A stretch of 18,664 nucleotides of DNA from Rhodobacteraceae bacterium UBA2776 (GCA_002352425.1 DEIK01000132.1:1-18664); one strand, 5' to 3'; counted from the stretch's first letter, positions 1-7,063 are shown. Made by a program: numbers and translations. Notes: generated by a model from the letters alone, not told the origin.

Positions 1-1
1 C

Positions 2-427
2 GGCTGCTTTGATGACACGGGGCTAGACGCAGCCCGCGAAATAGCCGCCTGTCCTGTCATTGGCATCGGCCAAGCGGCCTACCACATGGCGGTTCTGGCA
101 GGTGGGCGTTTTTCAGTTGTGACCACTTTGGCCGTTTCTGTGCCCATTTTGGAAAACAACATCCACGCCTATGGATTTACATCCAAACTGGCCCGCGTCC
201 GCGCGTGTGGTGTCCCGGTTTTAGACCTGGAAACAGACCCCGCCGGAACCGCTCCGACCGTGGTGGGGGAAATCAAACGTGCTGTCGCCGAAGACAAGGT
301 TGATGTCGTGGTTCTTGGGTGCGCTGGTATGGTCCATATACCAGCATATTTTCGTGAAGAGGAACCAGTACGACTTATTGATGGCGTCACATCTGCCGCG
401 CAACTTGCATTTCTTTTGGCTAAGTAA
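2..427 (+). CDS. Asp/Glu/hydantoin racemase family protein, 5'-truncated
   Basis: This is the C-terminal part (141 visible residues) of a cofactor-independent racemase of the Asp_Glu_race superfamily, which includes hydantoin, aspartate and glutamate racemases and maleate isomerase. The frame is open from base 2, so the true start lies left of the window; the ATG at base 86 is internal. These enzymes use two cysteines for two-base proton transfer. The first is visible in G-C-F-D-D-T-G-L at the left edge (residue 2). The second is in L-G-C-A-G-M (visible residue 107). The spacing and the motif style (FSVVTT, then LGCAGM) resemble hydantoin racemases more than glutamate racemases. The substrate cannot be fixed from this fragment. 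TAA ends the gene at 425-427. Family membership is confident; specificity is not. Confidence 0.85.
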   Translation, partial: GCFDDTGLDAAREIAACPVIGIGQAAYHMAVLAGGRFSVVTTLAVSVPILENNIHAYGFTSKLARVRACGVPVLDLETDPAGTAPTVVGEIKRAVAEDKVDVVVLGCAGMVHIPAYFREEEPVRLIDGVTSAAQLAFLLAK

Positions 428-750
428 AGTTCAAAACCGGACGAATGATTGGCATTGAAGACTATTGGTGAACGCCCGAAAATTTTCCGGAAGCCGCCCT
501 TTATACGGGCTGCAGCATTGGTAAATATGGGCTCAGCGCTGCAATCCGCGCGAGAGGCAGCTTTACCGATTTTCAGAATTTGGGTCAGTGTCGTGACGTA
601 AAGGTCAAACATATCTGACGTTCGGCAAGTGTGAAATGGTGCACTCGGGCAGACAAACTTCAAACTTCGGATGCTCTAGGTGTTTTTGCAAAACACCTGC
701 CGCCTGCCACTACAATTTTGAGCTGGTAGGCCTTTCAAAGAAAAGGCCAG
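428..750. other. Gene-free intergenic stretch between racemase and tRNA-Arg
   Basis: I see no convincing gene in these 323 bases. A long open frame on the minus strand runs from 663 back into the racemase gene, but it is antisense to a real gene and shows no family features. The right end (678-748) is packed with inverted repeats, listed separately. The rest may be decayed coding DNA or a dispersed intergenic repeat; the window alone cannot decide. Confidence 0.5.
678..748. repeat. Three consecutive inverted repeats (hairpin cluster)
   Basis: Three stem-loops lie head to tail. The first has 9-bp arms at 678-686 and 690-698 (AGGTGTTTT/AAAACACCT) around a 3-nt loop. The second has 8-bp arms at 702-709 and 724-731 (GCCTGCCA/TGGTAGGC) with one G-T wobble. 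The third has 7-bp arms at 729-735 and 742-748 (GGCCTTT/AAAGGCC) around a 6-nt loop and shares three bases with the second. The cluster begins three bases from the encoded CCA end of tRNA-Arg on its downstream side. It could therefore take part in 3' processing or termination of the tRNA transcript. None of the stems is followed by a clear T tract, so a classical intrinsic terminator is not supported. Confidence 0.55.
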
Positions 751-827
751 TGGTGCACCCGGCACGATTCGAACGTGCGACCCCCTGATTCGTAGTCAGG
801 TACTCTATCCAGCTGAGCTACGGGTGC
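751..827 (-). tRNA. tRNA-Arg (anticodon ACG)
   Basis: The reverse complement folds as a full cloverleaf of 77 nt with the CCA end encoded. The acceptor stem pairs GCACCCG with CGGGTGC, followed by discriminator A and CCA at 751-754. The D arm (AGCTCAGCTGGATAGAG), the anticodon stem CCTGA/TCAGG and a T arm with GTTCGAATC are all present. The loop CTACGAA places anticodon ACG at 793-791. By general knowledge A34 of this tRNA is deaminated to inosine by TadA so that it reads CGU, CGC and CGA. A candidate promoter lies upstream at 882-912. Confidence 0.97.
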
Positions 828-881
828 TAACCAGTCGTCGATTTAGACCGCAATGCGCCCCTTTGCAAGGGCTAATACAGC

Positions 882-912
882 AGTATTTTCGTTGAAGTCA
901 GCTTCCTGTCAA
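882..912 (-). promoter_or_regulatory. Candidate sigma70-type promoter for tRNA-Arg
   Basis: On the minus strand a perfect TTGACA (912-907) is followed after 19 bases by AATACT (887-882), or after 17 bases by AAAATA (889-884). It sits between the histidine kinase stop codon (958) and the 5' end of the tRNA (827), which suits the tRNA. The -35 box is strong and the -10 box is weak, so the exact start site is uncertain. Confidence 0.4.
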
Positions 913-957
913 AGTTTATGCCAAAATCAGTGTTTCGGCCCACTAAGAAGCGGCAAA

Positions 958-2364
958 TCACTTTGGCGCAGGGTTCTCAATATCGACTTTGCCTTTGGGC
1001 AGACAGATTTCAAACACGGTGCCCGACTCGTCAGTTTTACGCAATTCCAACACGCCGCCATGTCCGCGCACCAATTCGGCGGCAATCGACAATCCCAGTC
1101 CAGAGCCCCCTTTTCGCACCCCGCCTTGAAACGGTGTGAACAAATGTTCGAGGGCTTTGGCGGGCAAGCCTGGGCCAGTGTCGGCGATGGATATCCACCA
1201 ATTGTTTTCATCTTCACGGCCATGGACGGTGATTTCACCCTCTTTGCCCGTGGCGATGATGGCTTGGCGGCCATTGCGTACGATGTTCGAGATCACACGG
1301 TAGAGCTGTTCTGGGTCGGCGCGCAGTTGCATAGCGTCGGGGATGTCTTGACTGAATCCTACAGCGCCCTCCCCCGCAACCAACCGTTCGCCCGCAAACA
1401 CATCCTCAACAATTCCGGCCAGTGCCACGCGGCTCATTACAGGTGCGGCCTCTTCGGCCTTGCCAAAGGCCAAAGTGCTTTCGCACAGGTTGACCGCCCG
1501 CGAAATCGAGTTCACCAATTTGGGGGCAGCGCGCTGCACCATCGGATCGACACTGGTTTCCATACGGTCGACCAGCAGTTGCGTGGTGGTCAGGATGTTG
1601 CGCAGATCATGGCTGATCTTGGCCACAGCCCCGCCCATCTGGGCCAGATGTTCCTTTTGCTTAAGCGACCCTGTCAGCTGTGTTTGCATAGTCTGCAACG
1701 CCTCTTCGGCCTCACGCAACTCCAGCACACCCGCAGTTGGCTCAATAATCCGCCGGGTGTCCTCGGGCGCATTCGCATAGGATTTGATGTGGCGCACCAC
1801 GCGGTGGATCGGCCGCAACAAAAACCCGCGCACAGCCAAGAACAACATCAGCGCCGTGATCACTGAAATCACCGCCGACAATTTCAAAATATTCAACCCG
1901 TAGTCGATCATAGCGTTGCGCAATGTCATCGTATTCATGGTAACCTCGATCAACAGGCCTGCCTCGCGCACGGGTTCGCCAATCACGCGGATGACCCGTT
2001 CTTCGGTGTCCCATAGCCGGTTCAACGCATCACCGATCAATTCGCTTGGTTGCCCGTACCGCAAATCAAAGGTGTCGGAAATTTCCGATGGCAACGGTGA
2101 GGACAGCATCAATTGGCGCATGTCATCACGGCGCAAAACCACGTTATAGACACCAGCGTTTTCGAGCAGTTCACTCTCAAGGTCGTCACTGATCATATCA
2201 TCCGCCAACAGCGCCAGTGACGCGATCTGCGCTTTCTCCAACCGCAACAGCAAGTAATCCTCACGGAACCGCGCGACAGAGGGCACAAAGATCAAAACCT
2301 CGGCCAACATCACGAAAACCGTCGTCAGAATTAGGAACCGGCCCGAGAGCGAATTTAGAAACAT
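958..2364 (-). CDS. Membrane sensor histidine kinase (HAMP, HisKA, HATPase_c)
   Basis: This 468-residue two-component sensor kinase should autophosphorylate on a histidine and pass phosphate to an unknown response regulator. In order: a first membrane helix at about 8-29, a periplasmic region of about 125 residues, a second membrane helix at about 157-178, and a HAMP linker at about 180-233. Then come the H box K-I-S-H-D-L-R-N with phospho-acceptor His252, and the ATPase domain with N box N360/N364, G1 box DTGPGLP (395-401), F box FTPF (409-412) and G2 box GGSGLGL (419-425). All catalytic boxes are intact. The start is supported by AAGGG five bases upstream. It is the last gene of a three-gene operon, 21 nt after the flavin reductase. 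No receiver-domain gene is present, so the partner is elsewhere. The periplasmic domain is not a type I recognise, so the signal is unknown; operon context suggests a membrane or redox cue (inference). Confidence 0.93.
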   Translation of the reverse strand: MFLNSLSGRFLILTTVFVMLAEVLIFVPSVARFREDYLLLRLEKAQIASLALLADDMISDDLESELLENAGVYNVVLRRDDMRQLMLSSPLPSEISDTFDLRYGQPSELIGDALNRLWDTEERVIRVIGEPVREAGLLIEVTMNTMTLRNAMIDYGLNILKLSAVISVITALMLFLAVRGFLLRPIHRVVRHIKSYANAPEDTRRIIEPTAGVLELREAEEALQTMQTQLTGSLKQKEHLAQMGGAVAKISHDLRNILTTTQLLVDRMETSVDPMVQRAAPKLVNSISRAVNLCESTLAFGKAEEAAPVMSRVALAGIVEDVFAGERLVAGEGAVGFSQDIPDAMQLRADPEQLYRVISNIVRNGRQAIIATGKEGEITVHGREDENNWWISIADTGPGLPAKALEHLFTPFQGGVRKGGSGLGLSIAAELVRGHGGVLELRKTDESGTVFEICLPKGKVDIENPAPK

Positions 2365-2385
2365 TTCAACCCTTTCACTACGGGG

Positions 2386-3753
2386 TTACGGTAAAAAACG
2401 TTGGACCAAACCAACCACACGTTTGACAGTAGCACTTTCAAACAGACGTGGGGTGAAATATGCACCCGCCGCACGTTTGTTAACCTCACCGACTGTGGGA
2501 TACGGCAAAACGGTCGCAGCTATCGCGCCCATTTTCATATTGTTGGCCAACGCCATCGCCCAAAACCCGATCAGTTCGCCCGCCGATGGGCCCGCAATTG
2601 ACGCACCAACGGGTCGGCCTTTGACAATCATCACCTTGATCAACCCTTTTGCTTTGCCCTCGGCGATTAAGCGGTCACTGCCCGCGAAATCAAACCGCAC
2701 CACCTCGAGCTTGCCGCCGTGTTTTTCACGCGCCTGCGCTTCGGTCAGGCCGACTTGGGCCAATTCGGGGTCTGTGTAGGTCGCCCATGGGATATGGGCG
2801 GTTTTGGCCTTGGACGGCAGCCCAAACAACATGGATTTGATCACCACACCGGCATGATAGCCCGCCACATGGGTAAATTGCAGCCCGCCCGCCACATCCC
2901 CCACCGCATAAACGCGTCTGTTGGTGCTGCGCAGGTTCGCGCCGACTTTGACACCACCACGGTGGTGTTCAACGCCAGCGGCATCCAGATTGAGGCGCTC
3001 AATATTGGCTTTGCGCCCGACCGCCATCAACAAATGCGAGCCCTTAAAGACGCGCCCGTCTTTAGTCTCGATCTCGATCGCAACTTTTTTGCCGCGCACC
3101 TCGGCGGCCATCGCGTCCTCGGCGATCTCGATTCCCTCGCTGCGCAAGTTTTCCAGCACAATCGCGGCCATTTCAGGATCATCTTTGCCCAGCGCCTTCA
3201 TGCCCTCGATCACCGTCACCTCGCAACCCAGCCGCCGATGCGCCTGTGCCATTTCCATACCAATGGGACCACCACCAACCACCAACAGATGTTTGGGCTT
3301 GGTCCGGTTGGTGAATATCGTTTCATTCGTGTCGTAAGGCACCTTGTCCAGCCCCGGAACGGGCGGCACGAAGGGCGATGACCCTGTCGCGATTACAAAG
3401 CGACGTGCAGTGATGATGGTGTTCCCTGCCTGCACTTGGGTCGGCGATAAAAAGCTGCCAAATTCGGTGATAACCTGAACGCCCAGCCCCTCAAACCGCT
3501 CGACACTGTCATGCGGGGCAATGGTGTCGATGGCGGTCTGGACATGATCCTTGGCCTTGCCAAACGTCATCCCCGTCTTACCCGCCGCCAACAGTGCCTT
3601 GGAAGGCACACAGCCATAGTTCAGGCAATCACCGCCCATTTTGTGACCCTCAAGCAGCACAACGGACGCACCCATTTGCACGGCGCCAGCGGCGATCGAC
3701 AATCCACCCGACCCAGCCCCGATAATGCAGATATCTACCTTGATATTTTCCAT
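2386..3753 (-). CDS. FAD-dependent pyridine nucleotide-disulfide oxidoreductase, MerA/Lpd-like
   Basis: This 455-residue flavoprotein belongs to the class I disulfide reductase family (lipoamide dehydrogenase, glutathione reductase, mercuric reductase). An N-terminal FAD site GAGSGG lies at residues 12-17 and the redox-active pair GGDCLNYGC gives Cys43/Cys48. A second dinucleotide fold (VVGGGPIGMEMA), the second FAD motif (YAVGDVAGG) and a dimerisation domain follow. Two oddities stand out. The His-Pro-Thr-x-x-Glu catalytic dyad of lipoamide dehydrogenase reads Tyr418-Pro-Thr-x-x-Glu423, with Tyr where mercuric reductases have it. Yet the C-terminal cysteine pair and the N-terminal metal-binding domain of mercuric reductase are both missing, so neither name fits. 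The start is supported by AGGG whose bases overlap the TVP38 stop codon, suggesting translational coupling. Pairing or fusion of this reductase type with TVP38 proteins is known in other bacteria; the substrate is not known to me. Confidence 0.92.
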   Translation of the reverse strand: MENIKVDICIIGAGSGGLSIAAGAVQMGASVVLLEGHKMGGDCLNYGCVPSKALLAAGKTGMTFGKAKDHVQTAIDTIAPHDSVERFEGLGVQVITEFGSFLSPTQVQAGNTIITARRFVIATGSSPFVPPVPGLDKVPYDTNETIFTNRTKPKHLLVVGGGPIGMEMAQAHRRLGCEVTVIEGMKALGKDDPEMAAIVLENLRSEGIEIAEDAMAAEVRGKKVAIEIETKDGRVFKGSHLLMAVGRKANIERLNLDAAGVEHHRGGVKVGANLRSTNRRVYAVGDVAGGLQFTHVAGYHAGVVIKSMLFGLPSKAKTAHIPWATYTDPELAQVGLTEAQAREKHGGKLEVVRFDFAGSDRLIAEGKAKGLIKVMIVKGRPVGASIAGPSAGELIGFWAMALANNMKMGAIAATVLPYPTVGEVNKRAAGAYFTPRLFESATVKRVVGLVQRFLP

Positions 3754-3764
3754 ACGGTCAGTCC

Positions 3765-4475
3765 CTATTTACGAAACGATTTCAACAGCATTGGCAATGC
3801 TGCCAGCGCACAAAGGCCAAGAATGGGGAGCAGGATATTGGGCTCGAATATGACACCAAGGTCCGGCGTTTCACCACGGGCAAACACGTCGCCCAACCCG
3901 GCGCCGATTGAGGTGAAAACCACGGCCCCCGGAATGATCCCCAAAAAGGTCGATATCACGAAGCGATGCAGCGGCACCCCGACCATTGCCGGCACCAGAT
4001 TGGCCACAAAGAACGGCACCGCAGGTACCAAGCGGATCAAAAACAGCATCGACCATTGATTCTCGTCTATCCCGTCCTTGATCTTTTTCACGGCCCCCTC
4101 TGAGGCTTCCATTTTGGCCGCCAGTTTTTCGCCCAAGCCCCAACGGGCCGCAAGGAATATCAGTGACGCTCCAATAGTGGCCGCAATGATATTGAACAGG
4201 GCACCCGGGAACGTCGCGAACAAGAAGCCGCCAGTGATCGAAGCAATCGCAGCGCCGGGCAACGAAAAGGTTACAATCAACGCATAGGCCGCGATAAACA
4301 CCAGCATCGTCAGCAGGTAATTGCCATCGCGAAACGCAATCAGCGCCTCGCGATTTTCGCGCAACGCCTCGAAAGACAGGTAATCACGCAGGGTAAACGC
4401 GCCAATCACGGCGATCACAAGAATTGTAATCAGCGGCAAGTACCGCATGATCCCGCTTTTTTCTGTCTCTGACAT
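3765..4475 (-). CDS. TVP38/TMEM64 (VTT/DedA-superfamily) membrane protein
   Basis: This 236-residue polytopic inner-membrane protein has a short cytoplasmic N terminus, a first helix at about 12-29 and hydrophobic segments near 52-70, 83-110, 143-165, 172-192 and 212-231. Family hallmarks are visible: S-L-P-G at 71-74 followed by TGGFLF (81-86), and the re-entrant motif R-L-V-P-A-V-P-F-F (148-156). VTT/DedA proteins are linked to lipid scrambling or transport and to membrane homeostasis; the role here is unproven. I chose ATG at 4475. An in-frame TTG at 4541 would add 22 residues, but that stretch is not hydrophobic and has no clear ribosome site. It is the first gene of the operon with the flavin reductase (11 nt downstream) and the histidine kinase. 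Confidence 0.92.
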   Translation of the reverse strand: MSETEKSGIMRYLPLITILVIAVIGAFTLRDYLSFEALRENREALIAFRDGNYLLTMLVFIAAYALIVTFSLPGAAIASITGGFLFATFPGALFNIIAATIGASLIFLAARWGLGEKLAAKMEASEGAVKKIKDGIDENQWSMLFLIRLVPAVPFFVANLVPAMVGVPLHRFVISTFLGIIPGAVVFTSIGAGLGDVFARGETPDLGVIFEPNILLPILGLCALAALPMLLKSFRK

Positions 4476-4674
4476 GTCGCCCACTACGCCTTTTGGATTT
4501 CCTATGCTCCGTTGACCACACCATGCGGAAATATTTAACAAATAAGTAGCCCGATCACGCTGCCTTGATCGCCAGTGATACGATGTTTCACTCTACACAG
4601 GGGTTTTGCGCCGCATTGAAACATATGATAACGTCAAAAGCGTAAATTGTTGCACTTTTGGTGTGATTGCTGAA

Positions 4675-4703
4675 TTGACTTACACCGCGCAACCGCCTAA
4701 ATC
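4675..4703 (+). promoter_or_regulatory. Candidate promoter of the rpmH-rnpA-yidD operon
   Basis: TTGACT (4675-4680) is followed after 17 bases by TAAATC (4698-4703), about 80 bases before the rpmH start. The -35 box is good and the -10 box weak. It lies in the 308-base divergent region between the TVP38 gene and rpmH, where I see no other gene. I could not find a convincing promoter for the leftward operon there. Confidence 0.4.
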
Positions 4704-4783
4704 ACGGTCTTCGAATACCAACGGCCTACGAATCCTTAGCGGGTGCAGGTCTACTTAGACATTCAATATGACGGAGACGGGCG

Positions 4784-4918
4784 ATGAAACGCACATTTCA
4801 ACCATCTAACCTTGTTCGCAAACGCCGCCACGGCTTTCGCGCACGCATGGCAACCAAAGCTGGCCGCAACATCCTGAACGCACGTCGTGCCAAAGGCCGC
4901 GCCAAACTCAGCGCCTAA
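4784..4918 (+). CDS. rpmH: 50S ribosomal protein L34
   Basis: The gene encodes a 44-residue, very basic protein that begins M-K-R-T-F-Q-P-S-N and continues with R-K-R-R-H-G-F-R-A-R-M, the signature of bacterial L34. Its length is exactly that usual for the family. L34 is a small component of the 50S subunit. A good ribosome site GGAG (4773-4776) lies seven bases before the ATG. It is the first gene of the classical rpmH-rnpA-yidD cluster; rnpA starts 24 bases after its stop. Confidence 0.98.
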   Translation: MKRTFQPSNLVRKRRHGFRARMATKAGRNILNARRAKGRAKLSA

Positions 4919-4942
4919 GCGCTGCCATCAAGGTTTAACGAT

Positions 4943-5365
4943 ATGAAACCGCCGGAGGCACCCGTGGTTGGCACTATGCCAGACACCACGCGCGAGCCAC
5001 CGGCGGTTTCCGCTTGTCTAATGACAATGACCAAACGCGCCGATTTCCTGCGCGCCGCAAAGGCGATGCATAAAGCGACCAAAGGTCTGATCTTGCAGGC
5101 CCGCAAGCGCAAGCCCGATGAAACGGACCCCGATCTGATCCGCATCGGATATACCTGTTCCAAAAAGGTCGGCAATGCCGTGAAGCGCAACCGCGCCAAA
5201 CGCCGCCTTCGGGCGATTGTGCGTGAAGTGATGCCCGAATTGGGCCATGCTGGTTGGGATTACGTGCTGATTGGTCGCGCTGGTGCAACCGCTGATCGCA
5301 ACTATATAGACTTGGTCAATGATCTGAAAAACGCACTTACCATTATCCACGGACCCGCAAAATGA
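4943..5365 (+). CDS. rnpA: Ribonuclease P protein component
   Basis: This is the 140-residue protein subunit of RNase P, which helps the catalytic RNA bind and cleave the 5' leaders of precursor tRNAs. The conserved opening K-R-A-D-F-L-R-A (31-38) corresponds to the start of most family members. The RNR box S-K-K-V-G-N-A-V-K-R-N-R-A-K-R-R-L-R spans residues 73-90. About 28 residues precede the conserved core. The ATG at 4943 has AAGG nine bases upstream. Later starts at 4976, 5021 or 5027 are possible and would shorten this poorly conserved N terminus. Its TGA overlaps the yidD start in an ATGA arrangement, so the two are translationally coupled. Confidence 0.97.
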   Translation: MKPPEAPVVGTMPDTTREPPAVSACLMTMTKRADFLRAAKAMHKATKGLILQARKRKPDETDPDLIRIGYTCSKKVGNAVKRNRAKRRLRAIVREVMPELGHAGWDYVLIGRAGATADRNYIDLVNDLKNALTIIHGPAK

Positions 5366-5613
5366 CTCCGCTTGCCCATATCGTTGCCCTACCCGTGCGC
5401 GCCTATCGGTTGCTGTTCTCGCCATGGGTTGGCAATTCTTGCCGCTATCAGCCGACCTGCTCGGCCTACGCGATGGAGGCGCTGGAAAAACATGGCGCGA
5501 TCAAAGGCGCCTGGATGGCCGCCAAACGGGTTGGCCGTTGTAATCCGTGGGGCGGTTGTGGCTATGATCCGGTCAAAGGCACGGACTGTGATCATGATAA
5601 CAGTCAACACTAG
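5362..5613 (+). CDS. yidD: Membrane protein insertion efficiency factor YidD
   Basis: This is an 83-residue YidD (Haemolytic, DUF37) protein, a small membrane-associated protein thought to assist YidC/Sec-dependent insertion. Family landmarks are P-V-R-A-Y-R-L-L-F-S-P-W near the N terminus (an amphipathic helix), then C-R-Y-Q-P-T-C-S-A-Y-A-M-E-A (Cys27, Cys33), and the closing motif R-C-N-P-W-G-G-C-G-Y-D-P (Cys60, Cys66). The start overlaps the rnpA stop by four bases. yidC is not the next gene, as in many relatives, but about 3.1 kb further along. Confidence 0.97.
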   Translation: MTPLAHIVALPVRAYRLLFSPWVGNSCRYQPTCSAYAMEALEKHGAIKGAWMAAKRVGRCNPWGGCGYDPVKGTDCDHDNSQH

Positions 5614-5637
5614 ACCACAGCCAATGTGGCTACCCGA

Positions 5638-5961
5638 CTAATTGCCCTCATAGGTATTTTTACTGATCAGGGTCCATGTTCCTTCGCCCAATCCCGCGAA
5701 CCAAGCACTTGTTCCAGCCCCAACTGGAACCGAATCCAAGCCATCAGACGGTATTTCCAGCACACCGTAAGGGGTCGGGTCGCCCGAATACAAGCCGATC
5801 GCGCGGCCTTTCCATTTAACTATGCCCTTGGCCGCGCCCAGAAAATCACCAGGGTTGCAGCGCCAATCCTGTTTGCTGTCGTCCACAGATATTGCGAATC
5901 GTAATCTGGCTGTTTTGCCCTTTGCCTCTAATTGCATTGTATAGCTGCTGATTTCATTCAT
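5638..5961 (-). CDS. Hypothetical protein, 107 residues, no recognised family
   Basis: I do not recognise this protein. It has no signal peptide or membrane helix and a balanced, globular-looking composition. It includes D-W-R-C-N-P-G-D-F-L-G-A-A-K, a glycine-rich stretch (A-G-L-G-E-G-T-W) and a Thr/Ser-rich N terminus with alternating beta-type residues. A plausible ribosome site (AAGGTG, about eight bases before the ATG) supports ATG at 5961; an in-frame GTG at 5970 would add three residues. The gene runs convergently into yidD, with 24 bases between stops. Its upstream region (about 5941-6030) is clearly AT-richer than its surroundings. Real coding status is likely but not certain. The odd orientation within a conserved block suggests a local insertion (inference). 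Confidence 0.6.
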   Translation of the reverse strand: MNEISSYTMQLEAKGKTARLRFAISVDDSKQDWRCNPGDFLGAAKGIVKWKGRAIGLYSGDPTPYGVLEIPSDGLDSVPVGAGTSAWFAGLGEGTWTLISKNTYEGN

Positions 5962-6041
5962 AGCTTTCACCTTATTATTGGAAATCTATGGATTAGTTAT
6001 AATAAACACCTGCCATTTCAGCTATGATATGCATCAAGCAT

Positions 6042-6070
6042 TGCGCCGCCCAATACTATGTTGGGGCGCA
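6042..6070. repeat. Bulged inverted repeat upstream of ttcA
   Basis: The left arm TGCGCCGCCCAA (6042-6053) can pair with TTGGGGCGCA (6061-6070). This gives ten base pairs with a two-base bulge around a seven-base loop. On the plus strand it is followed by a short T run (TTT). No plus-strand gene ends just before it, so a simple terminator role is not obvious. It lies 80 bases before ttcA and could belong to its leader. Confidence 0.4.
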
Positions 6071-6149
6071 TTTCAACCCGCCAATTTACAACACCATATG
6101 CAGCATCTATGTAAGCGACGATCAGGGTATCATTTAAAGGGCGCATAAC

Positions 6150-7007
6150 ATGGACGACATCCACCCCCTATTCTTTGGTGCCCCCTCGACCACCGAGTTC
6201 AAGAAACTGCGCAAACGTATCGTGCGTCAGGCCCGCGAGGCGATTGACCAATACGGTATGGTCGAGCGCGGTGCCAAATGGCTGGTGTGCCTGTCGGGCG
6301 GCAAGGACAGCTATACCCTGCTGGCGGTGCTGCATGAACTGCAATGGCGCGGCTTGCTGCCCGTGGACCTGATTGCCTGTAATCTAGATCAGGGTCAGCC
6401 GAATTTCCCCGCCACCGTGCTGCCCAAGTTCCTTAAGGAAATGCAAGTTCCACACCGCATCGAATATGAGGACACCTATTCCATCGTCATGGACAAAACC
6501 CCACAGGGGCGCACCTTTTGCGCCATGTGTTCACGCTTGCGACGGGGCAATCTTTATCGCATTGCCCGCGAGGAAAAATGCAGCGCCATTGTGCTGGGTC
6601 ACCACCGCGACGACATTCTGGAAACGTTTTTCATGAACCTGTTCCATGGTGGGCGCTTAGCCACCATGCCACCAAAATTGCTGAACGAAGAAGGCGATCT
6701 GTTCGTCTATCGCCCGCTGGCCCATGTGGCCGAGATAGATTGCGAAAAATTCGCCGCCGCAATGGATTATCCGATCATCCCATGTGATCTCTGTGGCTCT
6801 CAGGACGGGTTGCAACGCCAACAGGTCAAAGCGATTCTCGATGGCTGGGAAAAGAACGCGCCAGGCCGACGCCAAGTGATGTTTCGCGCCTTAATGAATG
6901 CACGACCCTCGCATCTGTTGGACCCCAAACTATTTGATTTCGCAGGATTAATGCGGAACCCAGAAGCATTCGATGAAAATGCGACACAAATTCCAGACCT
7001 GCATTAA
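6150..7007 (+). CDS. ttcA: tRNA 2-thiocytidine(32) synthetase TtcA
   Basis: This 285-residue PP-loop ATPase thiolates cytidine 32 in certain tRNAs, using a [4Fe-4S] cluster. The PP loop is S-G-G-K-D-S at 49-54. The cluster ligands match the TtcA pattern: Cys124-x-x-Cys127 (F-C-A-M-C-S-R) plus the later C-D-L-C-G-S-Q motif (Cys212, Cys215). The G-H-H-R-D-D motif (150-155) and the L-R-R-G-N-L-Y sequence are also typical. Length is normal for the family. The ATG at 6150 has AAAGGG about eight bases upstream. TtcA is distinguished from TilS and other PP-loop enzymes by its cysteines. Bases 7008-7084 separate it from the EAL gene, which may have its own control site. Confidence 0.96.
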   Translation: MDDIHPLFFGAPSTTEFKKLRKRIVRQAREAIDQYGMVERGAKWLVCLSGGKDSYTLLAVLHELQWRGLLPVDLIACNLDQGQPNFPATVLPKFLKEMQVPHRIEYEDTYSIVMDKTPQGRTFCAMCSRLRRGNLYRIAREEKCSAIVLGHHRDDILETFFMNLFHGGRLATMPPKLLNEEGDLFVYRPLAHVAEIDCEKFAAAMDYPIIPCDLCGSQDGLQRQQVKAILDGWEKNAPGRRQVMFRALMNARPSHLLDPKLFDFAGLMRNPEAFDENATQIPDLH

Positions 7008-7047
7008 CAATCCGCTGACTCTATATCGGTAGCGTCCTGCTGAACCT

Positions 7048-7063
7048 GTATGGATCTCCATAC
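7048..7063. promoter_or_regulatory. Palindrome GTATGGA-N2-TCCATAC before the EAL gene, candidate operator
   Basis: Perfect 7-bp arms separated by two bases lie 21 bases before the preferred start codon (7085). A 2-fold symmetric site of this size fits a dimeric regulator. As RNA the two-base loop is too tight for a full stem. No regulator gene is adjacent, so the function is inferred from symmetry and position only. Confidence 0.4.

Noticed and set aside
169..663. 164-codon open frame on the minus strand
   Set aside because: Its second half is antisense to the racemase gene, it has no recognisable domain, and the composition looks like a shadow frame plus intergenic DNA.
729..748. Intrinsic terminator of tRNA-Arg
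   Set aside because: The stem is present but no T tract follows on the minus strand, so I list it only as an inverted repeat.
853..1866. 337-codon open frame on the plus strand
   Set aside because: Fully antisense to the histidine kinase, whose catalytic boxes are all intact; the translation is rich in His, Gln and Cys and matches no family.
2719..3381. 220-codon open frame on the plus strand
   Set aside because: Antisense to the flavin reductase with its clear FAD and cysteine motifs.
4476..4541. TTG start adding 22 residues to the TVP38 protein
   Set aside because: No convincing ribosome site, and the added residues are unlike the start of this family.
5584..5631. Small inverted repeats at the yidD end (GACTGT/ACAGTC, and CCACA/TGTGG overlapping AGCCA/TGGCT)
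   Set aside because: Short stems, partly inside coding sequence and mutually exclusive, without T tracts; not enough to call a terminator.
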